A stretch of DNA of 64,000 nucleotides from Paraburkholderia silvatlantica (GCF_003096715.1 NZ_QEOL01000004.1:248001-312000); one strand, 5' to 3'; positions 35,774 to 45,164 are shown, counted from the stretch's first letter. Numbers and translations are program-made. The notes: generated by a model from the sequence alone, not told the origin.

Positions 35774-36247
35774 TCAGGCTTCCAGCGGCATCGCGCTCGT
35801 CCCCTTGAGTTCATCGAGGCAGACGATCGACTGCACGCTGTTCACGCCGGGCGCGCGCATCAGCGTATCGAGCAGGAACTCGGAAAGCGCCTTGAGATCG
35901 CGCGCCACCACCTTCAGAACGTAGTCGATATCGCCAGTCACGGAGTAGCACTCCTGCACCTGCGGCAACGTCGCGACGAGTTCCTTGAACTTGACGAGCT
36001 CGCGCATGTGCCCGCGCTCCATCGTTACCTGGATGAAGGCGACCACGCCGAAGCCGAGCGCCTGCGCGTCGAGGCGCGTCTCGTAGCGCCGGATCACGCC
36101 GAGCTCTTCGAGGCGCCGGTGACGCCTGAGCGTCTGAGCGGGCGAGAGCTTGATCGCGGCCGCGAGTTCGAGGTTCGAAGCGCGGCCGCGCTCCTGCAGT
36201 GCAGCGAGAAGCCGCATGTCGATCGTGTCGAGCGCGAGATTTTGCAT
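35774..36247 (-). CDS. Lrp/AsnC-family transcriptional regulator
   Basis: A 157-residue regulator with the AsnC helix-turn-helix (DTIDMRLLAALQERGRASNLELAAAIKLS) and the RAM ligand-binding domain (VPLV-type VTMERGHMRELVKF and CYSVTGDIDYVLKVVARD). It is divergent from an aromatic amino acid permease and aminotransferase, so it may control them in response to an amino acid; that is inference from position. Confidence 0.9.
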   Translation of the reverse strand: MQNLALDTIDMRLLAALQERGRASNLELAAAIKLSPAQTLRRHRRLEELGVIRRYETRLDAQALGFGVVAFIQVTMERGHMRELVKFKELVATLPQVQECYSVTGDIDYVLKVVARDLKALSEFLLDTLMRAPGVNSVQSIVCLDELKGTSAMPLEA

Positions 36248-36501
36248 TTATCTTGCGTGAGATGGGTTTGAGGCGAGAGACAATTGTATCAATCAGGGTT
36301 TGCCTGCGTACGAGATGAAATCATATTTTTCCGCGCCAACTATACACTGGGCGCACCCGATCGGGCTGGCGGCCGATAACCCCAAGCCTGGCAGCGCGCC
36401 GGCGCAGAACGTTGTGCGCGCAATTTTATTTCGTGGAGCGGAGCCGGCATCCTGCCCGGATGCTTTGGCCCCGCGCAGATAAGTCGGAGACAGGAAGAGA
36501 C

Positions 36502-37896
36502 ATGGTTTCAAACGACACGCGTGAAAACCGCGGCCAGCTAAAACGCGGCCTCAAGAATCGCCACATTCAGCTCATTGCGCTGGGCGGGGCGATCGGCACG
36601 GGCCTGTTCCTCGGGATTGCGCAGACGATTCAGACCGCCGGCCCTTCGGTGCTGCTCGGCTATGGCATCGCCGGCATCATTGCGTTCTTCATCATGCGGC
36701 AACTGGGCGAGATGGTCGTGGACGAGCCCGTCGCCGGCTCGTTCAGCTATTTCGCCGACAAGTATTTCGGCCCGTTCGCGGGCTTTCTCTCCGGCTGGAA
36801 CTACTGGGTGCTCTACGTGCTCGTGAGCATGGCCGAGCTTTCGGCGGTCGGCATCTACATGCACTACTGGTGGCCGACGCTGCCCACGTGGGTCTCGGCG
36901 CTGGTGTTCTTCGTCGTGATCAACGGCATCAACCTCACGAGCGTGAAGTCGTACGGCGAGCTCGAGTTCTGGTTCGCCATCGTCAAGGTGCTGGCGATCG
37001 CCGGCATGATCGCCTTCGGCGGCTGGCTGCTGTTCTCGGGCTCGGCCGGTCCCGAGGCGAGCGTCTCGAACCTCTGGCGCAATGGCGGTTTCTTCCCGCA
37101 CGGCGTCTCGGGTCTCGTCATGGCCATGGCCGTCGTGATGTTCTCGTTCGGCGGGCTGGAGCTGGTCGGCATCACCGCGGCGGAGGCCGACGATCCCTCG
37201 CATAGCATTCCGCGCGCGACGAATCAGGTGATCTACCGCATCCTGATTTTTTACATCGGCGCGCTCGGTGTGCTGCTTTCGCTCTATCCGTGGCAGAAGG
37301 TCGTGGCCGGCGGCAGCCCCTTTGTGCTGATCTTCCATGCGATGAACAGCGACCTCGTGGCCAATGTGCTCAACGTCGTCGTGCTGACGGCGGCGCTTTC
37401 GGTCTACAACAGCGGCGTGTACTGCAACAGCCGCATGCTCTACGGCCTCGCGCAGCAGGGCAATGCGCCGAAGGCGCTGCTCAAGGTGAGCCGGCGCGGC
37501 ATTCCGCTGGCGGCGCTCGGCGTATCGGCGCTCGTCACGGCCGCCTGTGTGATCATCAATTACTTCATGCCCGGCAAGGCGTTCGAACTGCTGATGGGGC
37601 TCGTCGTGTCCGCGCTGATCATCAACTGGGCCATGATCAGCCTGATTCACCTGAAATTCCGCCGCGAGAAGGCGCGTACCGGCCAAAGCACCACGTTCCG
37701 CAGCCTCGGCTATCCGCTGACGAATTACGTGTGCCTCGCGTTCCTCGGCGGCATTCTCGTTGTAATGTATCTGATTCCGGATCTGCGGATTTCCGTGTAC
37801 CTGATTCCGGTCTGGCTGGGCGTGCTTGGGCTCGCCTACCGCCTGTGGTGCCGCAAGTCGGCGCCGGCGCTGCAACGTGGCGTGCCGGCTCCGTAA
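36502..37896 (+). CDS. Amino acid permease, AroP/ProY-like (APC family)
   Basis: A 464-residue inner-membrane permease of the amino acid transporter family, with 12 predicted helices. Signatures are LKRGLKNRHIQLIALGGAIGTGLF, FFIMRQLGEM, PVAGSFSYFADKY and VEPGxG-equivalent segments; these match the AroP/PheP/ProY group. Since the next gene is an aromatic aminotransferase, uptake of aromatic amino acids is likely, but proline or GABA are possible. ATG 36502 follows CAGGAAGAGAC; frames further upstream are not similar to the family. Confidence 0.87.
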   Translation: MVSNDTRENRGQLKRGLKNRHIQLIALGGAIGTGLFLGIAQTIQTAGPSVLLGYGIAGIIAFFIMRQLGEMVVDEPVAGSFSYFADKYFGPFAGFLSGWNYWVLYVLVSMAELSAVGIYMHYWWPTLPTWVSALVFFVVINGINLTSVKSYGELEFWFAIVKVLAIAGMIAFGGWLLFSGSAGPEASVSNLWRNGGFFPHGVSGLVMAMAVVMFSFGGLELVGITAAEADDPSHSIPRATNQVIYRILIFYIGALGVLLSLYPWQKVVAGGSPFVLIFHAMNSDLVANVLNVVVLTAALSVYNSGVYCNSRMLYGLAQQGNAPKALLKVSRRGIPLAALGVSALVTAACVIINYFMPGKAFELLMGLVVSALIINWAMISLIHLKFRREKARTGQSTTFRSLGYPLTNYVCLAFLGGILVVMYLIPDLRISVYLIPVWLGVLGLAYRLWCRKSAPALQRGVPAP

Positions 37897-37939
37897 GCGC
37901 TGATATTCGTCCCGAATTTCGTCCAGAGAGTTAAACAGC

Positions 37940-39136
37940 ATGTTCGAACACATCGATGCCTACCCCGGCGACCCGATCCTTTCGCTCAACGAGAACTTCC
38001 AGAAGGACCCGCGTCAGAACAAGGTCAATCTGAGCATTGGCATCTACTTCGACGACGAAGGCCGTCTGCCCGTCATGCAGGCCGTTCGCAAGGCCGAGGC
38101 GGCGATTCTCGAGGAGCCGGGTCCGAAGCCGTATCTGCCGATGGCGGGTTTCGCGCAGTACCGCGACGCCGTGCAGGCACTGGTGTTCGGCGCCGACTGT
38201 CCGTCGCGCGCGGCCGGCCGCATCGCGACCGTGCAGACGCTGGGCGGCTCGGGCGCGCTCAAGGTCGGCGCCGATTTCATCAAGCGCTACTTTGCGACCA
38301 GCCAGGTGTGGGTGAGCGATCCGACGTGGGAGAACCATCGCTTCATCTTCGAGCGCGCGGGGTTCACGGTGAACACGTACCCGTACTACGACGAGGTGAC
38401 GGGCGGCCTGAAGTTCGAGGCGATGCTCTCCGCCATCGACGCGCTGCCGGCGAGAAGCGTCGTGCTGCTGCACGCGTGCTGCCATAACCCGACGGGCGTC
38501 GATCTGGATCGCGCGCAGTGGGAGCAGCTGATCGACGTGCTGCAAAAACGCGACCTGCTGCCGTTCGTCGATATGGCGTATCAGGGCTTCGGCGCGGGCC
38601 TCGAGGACGACGCGTTCGCGGTGCGCGAGCTTGCGCGCCGCGGCGTGCCGGCGCTCGTCGCGAATTCGTTCTCGAAGAACTTTTCGCTCTACGGCGAGCG
38701 TTGCGGCGGCCTGCATGTGATCTGCGAAGACGCGGCGGCCGCCGACCGTGTGCTCGGCCAGCTCACGGGCTCGGTGCGCGCGAACTACAGCAATCCGCCG
38801 ACTCACGGCGCGAAGATCGTCACGCGCGTGCTGGGCACGCCGGAACTGAAGGCGTCGTGGGAGCAGGAACTGGCCGCGATGTGCGAGCGCATTGCGCGCA
38901 TGCGCGTGGCGATTCACGACGGCCTGCGCGCGCATGCGGGCGAAGCGGCGCTCGCGCGCTACGTGAAGCAGCGCGGCATGTTCACGTACACGGGCTTGAG
39001 CGAGAAGCAGGTCGAGCGCCTGAAGGAAGAATTCGGCGTGTACATTCTGCGTTCGGGCCGCATGTGCGTGGCAGGCCTGAACGGGAAGAACGTGAGCGTG
39101 GTGGTCGACGCGGTCGGCAAGGTGATGAAGGACTGA
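37940..39136 (+). CDS. tyrB: Aromatic amino acid aminotransferase
   Basis: A 398-residue class I aminotransferase that interconverts aromatic amino acids (also Asp/Glu) and 2-oxo acids with PLP. The start MFEHIDAYPGDPILSLNENF, the motif LHACCHNPTGVDL, PFVDMAYQGFG, and the PLP lysine K246 in NSFSKNFSLYGERCG are all canonical for the TyrB/AspC branch. It is 43 bp after the permease and probably in the same transcript. Confidence 0.93.
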   Translation: MFEHIDAYPGDPILSLNENFQKDPRQNKVNLSIGIYFDDEGRLPVMQAVRKAEAAILEEPGPKPYLPMAGFAQYRDAVQALVFGADCPSRAAGRIATVQTLGGSGALKVGADFIKRYFATSQVWVSDPTWENHRFIFERAGFTVNTYPYYDEVTGGLKFEAMLSAIDALPARSVVLLHACCHNPTGVDLDRAQWEQLIDVLQKRDLLPFVDMAYQGFGAGLEDDAFAVRELARRGVPALVANSFSKNFSLYGERCGGLHVICEDAAAADRVLGQLTGSVRANYSNPPTHGAKIVTRVLGTPELKASWEQELAAMCERIARMRVAIHDGLRAHAGEAALARYVKQRGMFTYTGLSEKQVERLKEEFGVYILRSGRMCVAGLNGKNVSVVVDAVGKVMKD

Positions 39137-39440
39137 GGGAAGGGTGGGGCCGAGTGCCCCGATATCCCGTGAGCGCCGCTGGCGTGCCGGTATGAGCCGG
39201 ACGCGCCAGCGGCGTTTTTGCATCCAGCCCCAGAACCGCATGCCGGTGCCACATCCACCGGCAACGCCGCCGCTGGCTGCTATCAGACGATTCCGGGCTG
39301 CGTCGCTTGCCTCTATTCGTCCGGCATCAGGCCGCCGTTCTGTCAAGCTGCAGGGCGTCGATGGCTCACGTGCCGGCCGCGCACGGTCTTCCAGGTCTTA
39401 CCCTGATAGAATGCGTGAGCCGCAACGTAGTGGATTGCTG
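39137..39440. other. 304-bp spacer after tyrB
   Basis: Apart from the terminator at 39174-39219 there is nothing I can identify. An open frame continues through it in the frame of the next gene but without family sequence. Confidence 0.5.
39174..39219 (+). terminator. Rho-independent terminator after tyrB
   Basis: CGCCGCTGGCG (39174-39184) pairs with CGCCAGCGGCG (39204-39214), extended by CCGG pairs, followed by five Ts. Confidence 0.87.
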
Positions 39441-39851
39441 ATGAAATTGCTTGATGCCCTCGTCGAACAACGGATTGCCGCCGCGGCCGCGCGCGGTGAC
39501 TTCGACGACCTGCCCGGCGCCGGTGCGCCGCAGACGCTCGACGACGACCTGCTCGTGCCCGAAGAAGTGCGCATCGCCCACCGCATCCTGAAGAACGCGG
39601 GCTTCGTGCCGCCCGCAGTCGAACAGTTGCGGGCCTTGCGCGACCTCGAGGAAGCGCTCGCCACGATGGGCGACAAGGCCGCGCAATGCCGTCTGCGCGC
39701 GCGCATGCTGGCGCTCGACATGGCGCTCGAATCCTTGCGCGGCGGACCGATGGTCGTGCCGCACGAATATTGCCGCCGCATCGCGGAGCGTCTGTCCGAA
39801 CGTGCGGCAGGCGAGTCCGACCTCCCGGGTCTCCCGGCGGGGGCCGCGTGA
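39441..39851 (+). CDS. DnaJ homologue subfamily C member 28-type domain protein (DUF1992)
   Basis: A 136-residue protein with the conserved DUF1992 start LLDALVEQRIAAAAARGDFDDLPGAG followed by LDDDLLVPEEVRIAHRILKNAGFVPP. The family is widespread and its role is not established. ATG 39441 is chosen; ATG 39411 would add ten residues. Its stop overlaps the probable GTG start of tadA (GTGA at 39848-39851). Confidence 0.85.
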   Translation: MKLLDALVEQRIAAAAARGDFDDLPGAGAPQTLDDDLLVPEEVRIAHRILKNAGFVPPAVEQLRALRDLEEALATMGDKAAQCRLRARMLALDMALESLRGGPMVVPHEYCRRIAERLSERAAGESDLPGLPAGAA

Positions 39852-40543
39852 CGGGCTCCCCCGTCCAGCCACACGCCCCCGGCGGCGAACGCGAAGAGGC
39901 TCAGCCGGCGGTCGCTTCGCCTGCCGGACCGGTTCCGGCCGATCCGCTCGTGACGGCGTCCGCGGCCGTGCCTCTATCCGACGTCGAACCCGATCCCGTC
40001 TCCGGGCGTGACCGGCATTTCATGCGTCTTGCGCAGGCCGCCGCCGAACAGGCGCGCGCCGCCGGTGAAGTGCCCGTGGGCGCGGTGCTCGTGCGCGGTG
40101 ACGAAGTGATCGCCTCGGGCTTCAATCACCCGATCGGCGCGCACGATCCCTCCGCGCACGCCGAAATGGCGGCCTTGCGCGCAGGCGCGCACGCGCTGGG
40201 TAACTACCGCTTGCCGGGCTGCGAACTCTATGTGACCCTTGAACCGTGCCTGATGTGCGCCGGCGCGATCATGCATGCGCGCATCGCGCGCGTGGTGTTC
40301 GGCGCGCCCGACCCGAAAACCGGCGCGTGCGGCAGCGTGGTCGATGCCTTCGCCAACGAGCAGCTCAATCATCACACGAGCGTGTCCGGTGGCGTGCTGG
40401 CGGACGAGTGCGGCGAGGCGCTGCGCGCGTTCTTCGCCGACCGCCGGCGCGCGAGCCGGGAAGCGCGCCGCACGGCCCGGGAACGGGCTGAGCAAGCGCA
40501 GGGAGAGACTGGCGTAGCCGGTCCGGACGAACCCGTGGGTTGA
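39848..40543 (+). CDS. tadA: tRNA(adenosine-34) deaminase TadA
   Basis: TadA converts A34 to inosine in tRNA-Arg(ACG). The catalytic zinc motif HAEMAAL and PCLMCAGA is clear, as are GEVPVGAVLV and ARVVFGAPDPKTGACGS. The GTG start at 39848 overlaps the previous stop and gives 231 residues, much longer than the usual 150-170. The extra parts are about 58 N-terminal residues rich in P, A and V and a basic tail (RRRASREARRTARERAEQ). ATG 40022 (MRLAQAAAEQ) would give a normal-length enzyme, so the start is uncertain. Confidence 0.9.
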   Translation: MTGSPVQPHAPGGEREEAQPAVASPAGPVPADPLVTASAAVPLSDVEPDPVSGRDRHFMRLAQAAAEQARAAGEVPVGAVLVRGDEVIASGFNHPIGAHDPSAHAEMAALRAGAHALGNYRLPGCELYVTLEPCLMCAGAIMHARIARVVFGAPDPKTGACGSVVDAFANEQLNHHTSVSGGVLADECGEALRAFFADRRRASREARRTARERAEQAQGETGVAGPDEPVG

Positions 40544-40568
40544 ATCTCACGGTTGAATCGAATTCGAC

Positions 40569-41495
40569 ATGACCATTCATCGCACCATCGAGCTGGTTGC
40601 TCCGTCCGGTTATCCGCATGATGCGCAAGCGGTGCACCGTGCGCTTGCCCGGTTGCGGGCGCAAGGCCATCGCGTCAACGGCGTGCCGGCGACCGAGCGG
40701 CGTTATCAGCGCTTTGCCGGCACGGACGGCCAGCGCGCGGCCGAACTGAATCGTCTCGCCGACCCGTCGCGCGACCTGCCGGACATCGTACTCGCCGTGC
40801 GTGGAGGCTACGGCGCGGTGCGCATCCTGCACGGCCTCGATTACGAGGGACTGCAGCGGCGTTTGACGGATCAGCCCATTGCGTTCGTGGGGCATAGCGA
40901 TTTCACCGCAATCCAGCTCGCGCTACTGGCGCGCGCCGGGCTCACGACGTTTGGCGGTCCGATGCTGTGCAGCGACTTCGGCGCCGAGAGTCTCAGCAGC
41001 TTCACGATGCATCACTTCTGGGATGCGCTCTCGAAACCGGGCTACACGTTCAAGGTGAATGCGCCCCAGGCCCAGTCGATGAATGTTTCGGGCACGCTCT
41101 GGGGCGGCAATCTGGCCGTGCTGACTTCGCTGATCGGGACGCCTTATTTGCCGCCGGTCGAGGGCGGCATCCTGTTCGTCGAAGACGTGAACGAGCAGCC
41201 GTTTCGCATCGAGCGCATGATTTATCAGCTGCATCTGGCCGGCATTCTTGCTCGCCAGCAAGCCCTTGTGCTGGGCGACTTCACCGGCCACAAGCCGTTC
41301 GATTACGACAACGGCTACGATCTGCGCGAAATGGTGGAGCAGGTGCGTGCCGTGGTTGGCATTCCGGTGGTGACGGGCCTGCCGTTCGGCCATATTCCGG
41401 ATATGGTCACGCTGCCGATGGGCGCGCCGGCGCAACTCACCACGACCGCCCAGGGTTTCGAGCTGACCGTGAGCGGTTACCCGCATCTGAGTTGA
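40569..41495 (+). CDS. ldcA: Muramoyltetrapeptide (L,D-) carboxypeptidase LdcA
   Basis: A 308-residue S66-family serine peptidase that removes the terminal D-alanine from muropeptides during cytoplasmic cell-wall recycling. Motifs are VLAVRGGYGAVRILHGLDY, the nucleophile serine in FVGHSDFTAI, and GTLWGGNLAVL and GLPFGHIPDMVTLPMG near the catalytic Glu/His. Length is normal. It is 25 bp after tadA. Confidence 0.92.
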   Translation: MTIHRTIELVAPSGYPHDAQAVHRALARLRAQGHRVNGVPATERRYQRFAGTDGQRAAELNRLADPSRDLPDIVLAVRGGYGAVRILHGLDYEGLQRRLTDQPIAFVGHSDFTAIQLALLARAGLTTFGGPMLCSDFGAESLSSFTMHHFWDALSKPGYTFKVNAPQAQSMNVSGTLWGGNLAVLTSLIGTPYLPPVEGGILFVEDVNEQPFRIERMIYQLHLAGILARQQALVLGDFTGHKPFDYDNGYDLREMVEQVRAVVGIPVVTGLPFGHIPDMVTLPMGAPAQLTTTAQGFELTVSGYPHLS

Positions 41496-41509
41496 TTTTT
41501 CTCTGACGT

Positions 41510-41533
41510 AAAAGCGCTCCCGGGCGCTTTTAT
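41510..41533 (+). terminator. Terminator after ldcA
   Basis: AAAAGCGC (41510-41517) pairs with GCGCTTTT (41524-41531) around a six-base loop; the A and T runs make it potentially bidirectional. Confidence 0.75.
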
Positions 41534-41605
41534 CACGACAAGTTATGCAACTAACGGCCGATCCCGAACGAAATCGAAAAATGTTCAGGATGCAACGTGC
41601 CTCCT

Positions 41606-41618
41606 AAATTGTTGACAA
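41606..41618 (+). promoter_or_regulatory. Candidate GntR operator, distal copy
   Basis: AAATTGTTGACAA, identical to the element at 41748. The core TTGT-TG-ACAA is palindromic with the GT-N2-AC core expected for FadR-subfamily GntR regulators. Confidence 0.55.
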
Positions 41619-41747
41619 AAAATCCGGCTAGATTGGGGCAGTGAATCACCATGCAGGTGCTGAATTCCCCGAAATAAAGCGTGTTTCACCGACAAGAGGC
41701 ATATGGCACCCGGCGTACACGTGGGGATCTTCCCAGGTTCGCCCACA

Positions 41748-41781
41748 AAATTGTTGACAATATTTATGTCCAACTTAGGAT
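41748..41781 (+). promoter_or_regulatory. GntR-gene promoter with overlapping candidate operator
   Basis: ATTGTTGACAAT (41750-41761) is a perfect palindrome around TG. It contains the -35 TTGACA (41754-41759), with a -10 TAGGAT at 41776-41781. A repressor bound here would block RNA polymerase, so autoregulation by the GntR protein is likely. Confidence 0.6.
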
Positions 41782-41803
41782 ACCCAACATAGAGATCCGA
41801 GCC

Positions 41804-42526
41804 ATGCGAAAGACCGATATCGACGCCGAAGCAGCCGGTATGAAGCCCGAGGCAATCGCCGCGCGAATCCGCGCAGCGATTCTCGAGCACAGGCTGCCGC
41901 CCGGCGCGAAGCTGACTGAAGCGCAGTTGTGCGAAGTATTCGGCGTGAAGCGCGGCCCGATCCGCCAGGCGCTCGCGCTGCTCGCGAAGGACCATCTCGT
42001 GGATCTGGAGCCCAATCGTGGCGCGTTCGTCGCAAGCCCGTCGCTCCAGGAAGTGCACGAGGTGTTCGAGATGCGGCGGATCATCGAGTTGGCGGTAGTG
42101 GGGCGCATTTGCAGCGCGCAGCATGGCAACCGCCGGCTGAAGACCATCGGCGAGACGATCAGGCGCGAGCGCAAGGCCTTCGAGGGGCGCGACTTCCCGA
42201 CGTGGATACGGCTTTCGGGCGAGTTCCATACGTCGCTTGCCACGCTCACCGGCAATACGGTGCTGTGCGATTGCCTGAACGGGCTCGTGGCGCGCTCGAC
42301 GCTGATTTCAGCGCTCTACGAATCGCCGGGACGCAGTCCGTGTTCGTTCGACGACCACGAGGCGATTCTCGCGGCGCTCGAGGCCGGAAACGAGAAAGAG
42401 GCCGTCGACCTCATGATGCGTCATTTGCAGGGTGTCGAGCTCAGGATGCTCGACCGGCCGGCGGGCGCCTCGGTCGACTTGCAGGAAGTGTTCAGCGCGC
42501 GCGAGACGACCGCGCTTGCACGCTGA
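41804..42526 (+). CDS. GntR-family (FadR subfamily) regulator of purine/allantoin use
   Basis: A 240-residue regulator. The N-terminal winged HTH reads IAARIRAAILEHRLPPGAKL, then TEAQLCEVFGVKRGPIRQAL and NRGAFVASPS; the C-terminal FCD domain is all-helical with metal-ligand-type residues (EFHTSLATLTGN, DHEAILAALEAG). It is followed by an allantoin-type permease and ureide genes in the same direction, so it most likely controls them and perhaps the wider purine set. ATG 41804 is 22 bp from the proposed -10. Confidence 0.87.
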   Translation: MRKTDIDAEAAGMKPEAIAARIRAAILEHRLPPGAKLTEAQLCEVFGVKRGPIRQALALLAKDHLVDLEPNRGAFVASPSLQEVHEVFEMRRIIELAVVGRICSAQHGNRRLKTIGETIRRERKAFEGRDFPTWIRLSGEFHTSLATLTGNTVLCDCLNGLVARSTLISALYESPGRSPCSFDDHEAILAALEAGNEKEAVDLMMRHLQGVELRMLDRPAGASVDLQEVFSARETTALAR

Positions 42527-42824
42527 TGCATCGCCGACGCAGCATTGAAGCGGCTTGACGTCAAGGATTGCGGTGAAGCGCGGCGGCCCGCTACGAACGG
42601 TGGCTGCCGCGGCTGAAAAGGATGGAGTGGGGCGCATGCGGTGCATGCGTACGGCAAGAACCGGCACAGCGTTACAGGGCGCCCGCAGCGGCGACCGGCG
42701 CAGTGCCCGCGAAGGCCAGACCATTCGGGGATATCGCGGCGGCCGCGCCCAGCGGCGGTACGCACGCGTTTCGAGGCGTTCAGGCGTCTTTTTTCCGTCG
42801 GCATATCCATCCAAGGAGCGGATC

Positions 42825-44339
42825 ATGGCTCAGTTCAGCGCGTCACCTGGCAGTCCGGCAGTGCCCAACTTCGAATCTGGCGAAAGCAGCGGGTCCGCAG
42901 ACAATCTGCGCTTGCCGGCCGGCTACAGCGAGCGGCTCTACAACCACGACCTTGCACCGCTCAAGGAGCAGACCTGGGGCGCGTACAACATCTTCGCGTT
43001 CTGGATGTCCGACGTGCATAGCGTCGGCGGCTATGTGTTCGCGGGGAGCCTCTTCGCGCTCGGCCTCACGAGCTGGCAAGTGCTCGTCGCGCTGATTGTC
43101 GGTATCTCCATCGTCAATGTGCTCTGCAACCTGATTGCGCGGCCGAGCCAGCGTCACGGCGTGCCGTACCCGGTGGCCTGTCGCGGCACCTTCGGCGTGC
43201 TCGGCGCCAATATTCCCGCCGTGATTCGCGGCCTCATCGCCGTGGCGTGGTACGGCATCCAGACGTATCTCGCTTCGAGCGCGCTCGTGATCGTCGTTCT
43301 CAAGTTCGTTCCGCAACTCATGCCTTATGCCGACGTGCACAAGCACGGGCTGCTAGGGCTTTCCGCAATCGGGTGGGCCGGCTTCATGACGCTCTGGGTG
43401 CTGCAGGCGTTCGTGTTCTGGAACGGCATGGAGACGATCAAGAAGTTCATCGACTTCGCCGGGCCGGCGGTTTATGTCGTGATGTTCGCGCTTGCGGGCT
43501 ATATGGTGTATCGCGCGGGCTGGCACAACATCGGCCTGAATCTCGGCGGCGTGAAGTATCACGGTACCGAAGTGATTCCCGTGATGATCACGGCGATCTC
43601 GCTCGTGGTGTCGTACTTCTCGGGGCCGATGCTCAATTTCGGCGACTTCTCGCGCTACGGCAAGTCGCTCAAGAGCGTTCACAAGGGCAACTTCTGGGGG
43701 CTGCCGGTCAACTTCCTCGCCTTCTCGCTGGTCACGGTCATCACGACATCGGCAACGCTGCCTGTGTTCGGGGAACTGATTACCGATCCCGTCGAAACGG
43801 TCGGCCGCATCGATCATCCGACCGCTGTGATTCTCGGCGCGCTCACGTTCACGATTGCGACCATCGGCATCAACATCGTCGCGAACTTCGTTTCGCCCGC
43901 GTTCGATTTTTCCAACGTAGCGCCGCGCCTCATCAGCTGGCGTGCGGGTGGCATGCTCGCCGCCGTGGCCTCGATCTTCATCACGCCGTGGAATCTCTTC
44001 AACAACCCGGCCGTGATTCACTACACGCTCGACGTGCTCGGCGCCTTCATCGGTCCTTTATATGGTGTCCTGATTGTTGATTTTTATCTCGTGAAGCGCG
44101 GCCGTCTTGCCGTGGACGATCTCTATACGGTGTCGCCGAACGGGGCGTACTGGTATCGCAACGGCGTGAACTGGCACGCGGTGTCGGCATTGCTGCCCGC
44201 AGCCGTGATCGCGATTGTCTGCGTGATGGTGCCTTCGCTCGGCGGTGCGGCGAACTTCTCGTGGTTCATCGGCGCTGCGCTTGCCGCGTTGTTCTATCGC
44301 GCGCTCACGATGGGCGAACGCGCTCGCGCCAGCGCATGA
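42825..44339 (+). CDS. NCS1-family nucleobase/allantoin permease
   Basis: A 504-residue cation symporter of the NCS1 family with 12 hydrophobic segments. The start LYNHDLAPLKEQTWGAYNIFAFWMSDVHSVGGY (in two pieces) and the motif PSQRHGVPYPVACRGTFG match hydantoin/allantoin/uracil carriers such as PucI and Mhp1. GPLYGVLIVDFYLVKRG is in the last third. Context favours allantoin or another purine product. AAGGAGCGG precedes ATG 42825. The 298 bp before it contain no gene. Confidence 0.9.
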   Translation: MAQFSASPGSPAVPNFESGESSGSADNLRLPAGYSERLYNHDLAPLKEQTWGAYNIFAFWMSDVHSVGGYVFAGSLFALGLTSWQVLVALIVGISIVNVLCNLIARPSQRHGVPYPVACRGTFGVLGANIPAVIRGLIAVAWYGIQTYLASSALVIVVLKFVPQLMPYADVHKHGLLGLSAIGWAGFMTLWVLQAFVFWNGMETIKKFIDFAGPAVYVVMFALAGYMVYRAGWHNIGLNLGGVKYHGTEVIPVMITAISLVVSYFSGPMLNFGDFSRYGKSLKSVHKGNFWGLPVNFLAFSLVTVITTSATLPVFGELITDPVETVGRIDHPTAVILGALTFTIATIGINIVANFVSPAFDFSNVAPRLISWRAGGMLAAVASIFITPWNLFNNPAVIHYTLDVLGAFIGPLYGVLIVDFYLVKRGRLAVDDLYTVSPNGAYWYRNGVNWHAVSALLPAAVIAIVCVMVPSLGGAANFSWFIGAALAALFYRALTMGERARASA

Positions 44340-44375
44340 GCTTCGTGCAAACCAGGCATCGCCGAAGGAATTGAA

Positions 44376-45164
44376 ATGCGCATCAAACTGATCAATCCGA
44401 ACACCACGCAGCGTATGACCGCCGCGATGGAGCAGTGCGCGCGCGCCGTGATCGCACCGGGCACGGAGGTGGTGGCGGTGAGCCCGACGATGGGCCCGCC
44501 GTCGATCGAAGGCTATTACGACGAGGCGCTCGCCACGCCCGGCCTGCTCGCCGAAGTGGAGGCGGGCGAGCGCGAAGGCTTCGACGGCTACGTGATCGCG
44601 TGTTTTGGCGACCCGGGTCTTTACGCCGCGCGCGAGTTGGCGCGCGGGCCCGTCGTCGGCATCGCGGAAGCCGCGATGCACGCGGCGAGCGTGCTGGCGC
44701 CGGGTTTCTCGGTCGTGACGACGCTCTCGCGCACGCGCGCCATGGCCTGGCACCTCGCCGAGCGCTACGGCATGACGCGCTTTTGCCGCAACGTGCGCGC
44801 GATCGACGTGGCCGTGCTCGAACTCGATGAACCGGGATCGGCCGCGCGCCGCGCGATCGTCGACGAGTGCCGCCGCGCGCTCGAGGTAGATGGGGCGGAC
44901 GCGATCGTGCTGGGTTGCGCCGGCATGACGAGCTTGTGCGCGCAGGTGGAGGACGCGCTAGGCGTGCCGGTAATCGACGGCGTGACGGCCGCCGTGAAGT
45001 GGGTGGAGGCGCTCGTCTCACTGCGCCTCACGACCGCCAAGCGCGGCGACTTCGCGCGGCCGCTCGCCAAGCGTTACGACGGCGAATTCGCGCGTTTCAG
45101 CCCGGCGAATCCCGCCCCGGTCACGGAAACTCCGCCGCCCGTGCGACCGCTGCGCTACGGGTGA
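44376..45164 (+). CDS. Hydantoin/allantoin racemase family protein
   Basis: A 262-residue Asp/Glu/hydantoin racemase. The start IKLINPNTTQRMT is diagnostic; the two catalytic cysteines are C76 (IACFGDPGL) and C181 (LGCAGMTSL). Next to puuE it most likely interconverts R- and S-allantoin, letting the stereospecific allantoinase use both (HpxA-like role). It starts 36 bp after the permease gene. Confidence 0.87.
   Translation: MRIKLINPNTTQRMTAAMEQCARAVIAPGTEVVAVSPTMGPPSIEGYYDEALATPGLLAEVEAGEREGFDGYVIACFGDPGLYAARELARGPVVGIAEAAMHAASVLAPGFSVVTTLSRTRAMAWHLAERYGMTRFCRNVRAIDVAVLELDEPGSAARRAIVDECRRALEVDGADAIVLGCAGMTSLCAQVEDALGVPVIDGVTAAVKWVEALVSLRLTTAKRGDFARPLAKRYDGEFARFSPANPAPVTETPPPVRPLRYG

Larger units (their letters stand above)
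41496..41803. promoter_or_regulatory. 308-bp control region before the GntR gene
   Basis: No gene is visible. It begins with the ldcA terminator and carries two near-identical AAATTGTTGACAA elements, the second of which forms a good promoter (TTGACA 41754-41759, 16-bp spacer, TAGGAT 41776-41781) 22 bp before the GntR start. It is AT-richer than its surroundings. Confidence 0.65.
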
